26,887 nucleotides of DNA from contig DASYAE010000278.1 in assembly GCA_036501535.1 (NCBI GenBank), forward strand, positions 1-26,887, given 5' to 3'. Positions 25,553 through 26,887 of the stretch are shown here, piece by piece; within the stretch, counting starts at the first letter, position 1, and every line of letters starts with the position of its first letter. Below the pieces are notes generated by a model. The model was not told the DNA's origin. It made no database searches and worked only from the letters and a program-made list of their open reading frames with translations. This DNA comes from DASYAE01 sp036501535. Its GTDB lineage: Bacteria; Actinomycetota; Actinomycetes; Streptomycetales; Catenulisporaceae. The translations under genes were made by a program, and so were the position numbers.

Positions 25553-25577
25553 ACGGGAAAGGCGTGCGGCAGCAGCG

Positions 25578-25606
25578 CGACACGCCCGACCGCGTGGGTC
25601 GGAGGA
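25578..25606 (+). promoter_or_regulatory. Conserved leader element with hairpin, upstream of rpsJ
   Basis: This block matches 3347-3375 in the rpsL leader at 28 of 29 positions. Stem CCGACC (25586-25591) pairs with GGTCGG (25597-25602) around a GCGTG loop, then comes the same GGAGGA purine run. It is 266 nt before the rpsJ start, so it is not the ribosome-binding site of rpsJ. Confidence 0.65.
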
Positions 25607-25674
25607 AACCGGACAGATGCTGCGCGGTACGGCGCGCCCCCGGCGACGGGACGCAGGTCGGGCCGGTGCGGCGT

Positions 25675-25728
25675 CGCAGGAACAGCAGGACCGCAGGAGC
25701 AGAAAAAGCACAGCGCAGGAGCAGAAAA
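25675..25728 (+). repeat. Short purine-rich direct repeats in the rpsJ leader
   Basis: CGCAGGAGCAGAAAA occurs at 25692-25706 and at 25714-25728, and a partial copy, CGCAGGAACAG, starts at 25675. The tract is A/G-rich and unlike the surrounding GC-rich sequence. It may keep this part of the leader single-stranded. Confidence 0.6.
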
Positions 25729-25872
25729 GCAGCAGGCAGGCAGTGCGAACCACGGCGCCTTCGCGGCGCGCGACCGAAGCGGACGCTCGCGGGCGGTCAC
25801 GACGACGGATGGTCTCCCCGCAGCCGCGGGGGCACCGCAGCGGTTAACGAGAAGAAGGAAATCGAAGCAGCC

Positions 25873-26181
25873 ATGGCGGGACAGAAGATCCGCATCAGGC
25901 TCAAGGCCTACGACCACGAGGTCATCGACTCTTCGGCGCGCAAGATCGTCGAGACGGTGAGCCGTACCGGTGCGCAGGTCGCGGGCCCGGTGCCGCTGCC
26001 GACCGAGAAGAACGTGTACTGCGTCATCCGCTCGCCGCACAAGTACAAGGACTCGCGGGAGCACTTCGAGATGCGCACTCACAAGCGGCTCATCGACATC
26101 CTCGACCCCACGCCGAAGACGGTCGACTCGCTCATGCGGCTCGACCTGCCGGCCGGCGTCGACATCGAGATCAAGCTGTAA
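25873..26181 (+). CDS. rpsJ: 30S ribosomal protein S10
   Basis: S10 is part of the head of the small ribosomal subunit; with NusB it also forms the antitermination complex. The 102-residue product has the normal length and the family landmarks IRIRLKAYDHEVID, VAGPVPLPTEKN, HKYKDSREHFEMRTHKRLIDI and a C-terminus DLPAGVDIEIKL. The ATG at 25873 has GAAG (25864-25867) 5 nt upstream and a better AAGGA (25855-25859) 13 nt upstream. The frame is open far upstream, but that part is leader RNA. It is the first gene of the S10 operon and carries the long leader described separately. Confidence 0.98.
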   Translation: MAGQKIRIRLKAYDHEVIDSSARKIVETVSRTGAQVAGPVPLPTEKNVYCVIRSPHKYKDSREHFEMRTHKRLIDILDPTPKTVDSLMRLDLPAGVDIEIKL

Positions 26182-26193
26182 GGACGCTGACTC

Positions 26194-26835
26194 ATGGGTA
26201 AGCAGATCAAGGGCGTCCTGGGCGAGAAGCTCGGCATGACCCAGGTCTGGGACGCGGAGAACCGGGTCGTCCCGGTGACCGTGGTCAAGGCCGGGCCGTG
26301 CGTCGTGACCCAGGTGCGCGACCCGCAGAAGGACGGGTACGCCGCGGTCCAGATCGCGTTCGGCGAGATCGACCCGCGGAAGGTGAACCAGCCGCGCAAG
26401 GGCCACTTCGACAAGGCCGGCGTCACCCCGCGCCGGCACCTGGTCGAGCTGCGCACCGACGACGCCGCCGAGTACGAGCTCGGCCAGGAGATCACCGCCG
26501 AGGTTTTCGAGGTCGGCGCGCGCATCGACGTGGTGGGCACCTCGAAGGGCAAGGGCACCGCGGGCGTCATGAAGCGGCACAACTTCAAGGGCCTCGGCGC
26601 CTCGCACGGCACCCAGCGCAAGCACCGCTCCCCGGGCTCGATCGGCGCCTGCGCCACCCCCGGCCGCGTGTTCAAGGGCGTCCGGATGGCCGGGCGGATG
26701 GGCAACGCGCGGGTGACCGTGCAGAACCTGACCGTGCAGGCGGTCGACGCCGAGCAGGGCCTGCTGCTGATCAAGGGCGCCGTCCCCGGCCCCAACGGCG
26801 GCGTCGTGCTGGTCAAGACGGCGGCGAAGGGCTGA
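26194..26835 (+). CDS. rplC: 50S ribosomal protein L3
   Basis: L3 is an early-assembly protein of the large subunit, with a long loop that reaches toward the peptidyl transferase centre. The 213-residue product begins KQIKGVLGEKLGMTQVWD and contains the L3 signatures VTGTSKGKG-like VVGTSKGKGTAGVMKRH, FKGLGASHGTQRKHRSPGS and GRVFKGVRMAGRMG. The length is normal for actinomycetes. TAAGGA (26179-26184), which includes the rpsJ stop, lies 9 nt before the ATG. It follows rpsJ by 12 nt and precedes rplD by 5 nt, in the standard S10-operon order. Confidence 0.98.
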   Translation: MGKQIKGVLGEKLGMTQVWDAENRVVPVTVVKAGPCVVTQVRDPQKDGYAAVQIAFGEIDPRKVNQPRKGHFDKAGVTPRRHLVELRTDDAAEYELGQEITAEVFEVGARIDVVGTSKGKGTAGVMKRHNFKGLGASHGTQRKHRSPGSIGACATPGRVFKGVRMAGRMGNARVTVQNLTVQAVDAEQGLLLIKGAVPGPNGGVVLVKTAAKG

Positions 26836-26840
26836 TTGAG

Positions 26841-26887
26841 ATGGCTGACACCAAGAGCAGGACGAAGGCGGAGCCCGAGACCGAGGT
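26841..26887 (+). CDS. rplD: 50S ribosomal protein L4, N-terminal fragment (runs off the window)
   Basis: An ATG 5 nt after the rplC stop opens a frame that begins MADTKSRTKAEPETE and is still open at the window edge. These residues are too few and too low-complexity to identify by themselves; the call rests on position, because rplD follows rplC in S10 operons of nearly all bacteria. Confidence 0.75.
   Translation, partial: MADTKSRTKAEPETE

Noticed and set aside
25675..25742. Possible CRISPR-like array in the rpsJ leader
   Set aside because: The units are 11-15 nt, spaced 17-22 nt from start to start, and no cas genes are near; they are simple direct repeats.
25348..25872. Long N-terminal extension of S10
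   Set aside because: S10 has a fixed length of about 102 residues; the upstream open frame is the leader with its hairpins and repeats.

Overview
The window looks like a high-GC actinomycete chromosome. The reasons are the very GC-rich codon use, frequent GTG starts, the rpsL-rpsG-fusA-tuf and rpsJ-rplC-rplD operons with actinobacterial-type leaders, and several Ser/Thr-kinase-family genes. The exact genus cannot be read from the sequence; a Streptomyces or Catenulispora relative is a guess.

Left part (1-3,000): a terminator-like hairpin at the left edge (possibly ending the rpoBC operon, which often precedes rpsL in this group), a small soluble protein with a Pro/Gln-rich tail, a small two-helix membrane protein, and a membrane-anchored protein-kinase homologue that lacks the catalytic residues (a pseudokinase). 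Then comes the str operon (3,110-7,840): a promoter, a leader of about 350 nt, rpsL, rpsG, fusA and tuf, closed by a strong hairpin terminator.

Middle part (7,841-25,312): about 17.5 kb of cell-surface glycan genes lies between tuf and the S10 operon, which often follow each other closely in related genomes. Two paralogous membrane-tethered glycoside hydrolases, both on the minus strand, stand at the two edges. Between them on the plus strand are a polyprenyl-phosphate-type GT2 glycosyltransferase, a Ser/Thr kinase with an extracellular LamG/concanavalin-like domain, an anchored protein with a repeated acidic-Trp cytoplasmic motif, a GT4 glycosyltransferase, a large multi-pass membrane protein (GT-C/DUF2206-like), a second GT4, a small membrane protein, a Wzx-type flippase with a long cytoplasmic tail, and a polysaccharide pyruvyl transferase. 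On the minus strand, two more GT4 enzymes follow the right-hand hydrolase in one operon. That operon runs tail-to-tail into the pyruvyl transferase gene with a 118-bp overlap.

The most economical reading is one locus that builds a lipid-linked, pyruvylated surface polysaccharide, exports it, trims it with tethered hydrolases, and perhaps senses it through the LamG receptor kinase. No initiating phosphoglycosyltransferase was recognised here.

Right part (25,313-26,887): a divergent promoter region and a leader of about 490 nt feed rpsJ, rplC and the first codons of rplD. This leader and the rpsL leader share a 29-nt block (28/29 identical) that contains a hairpin.
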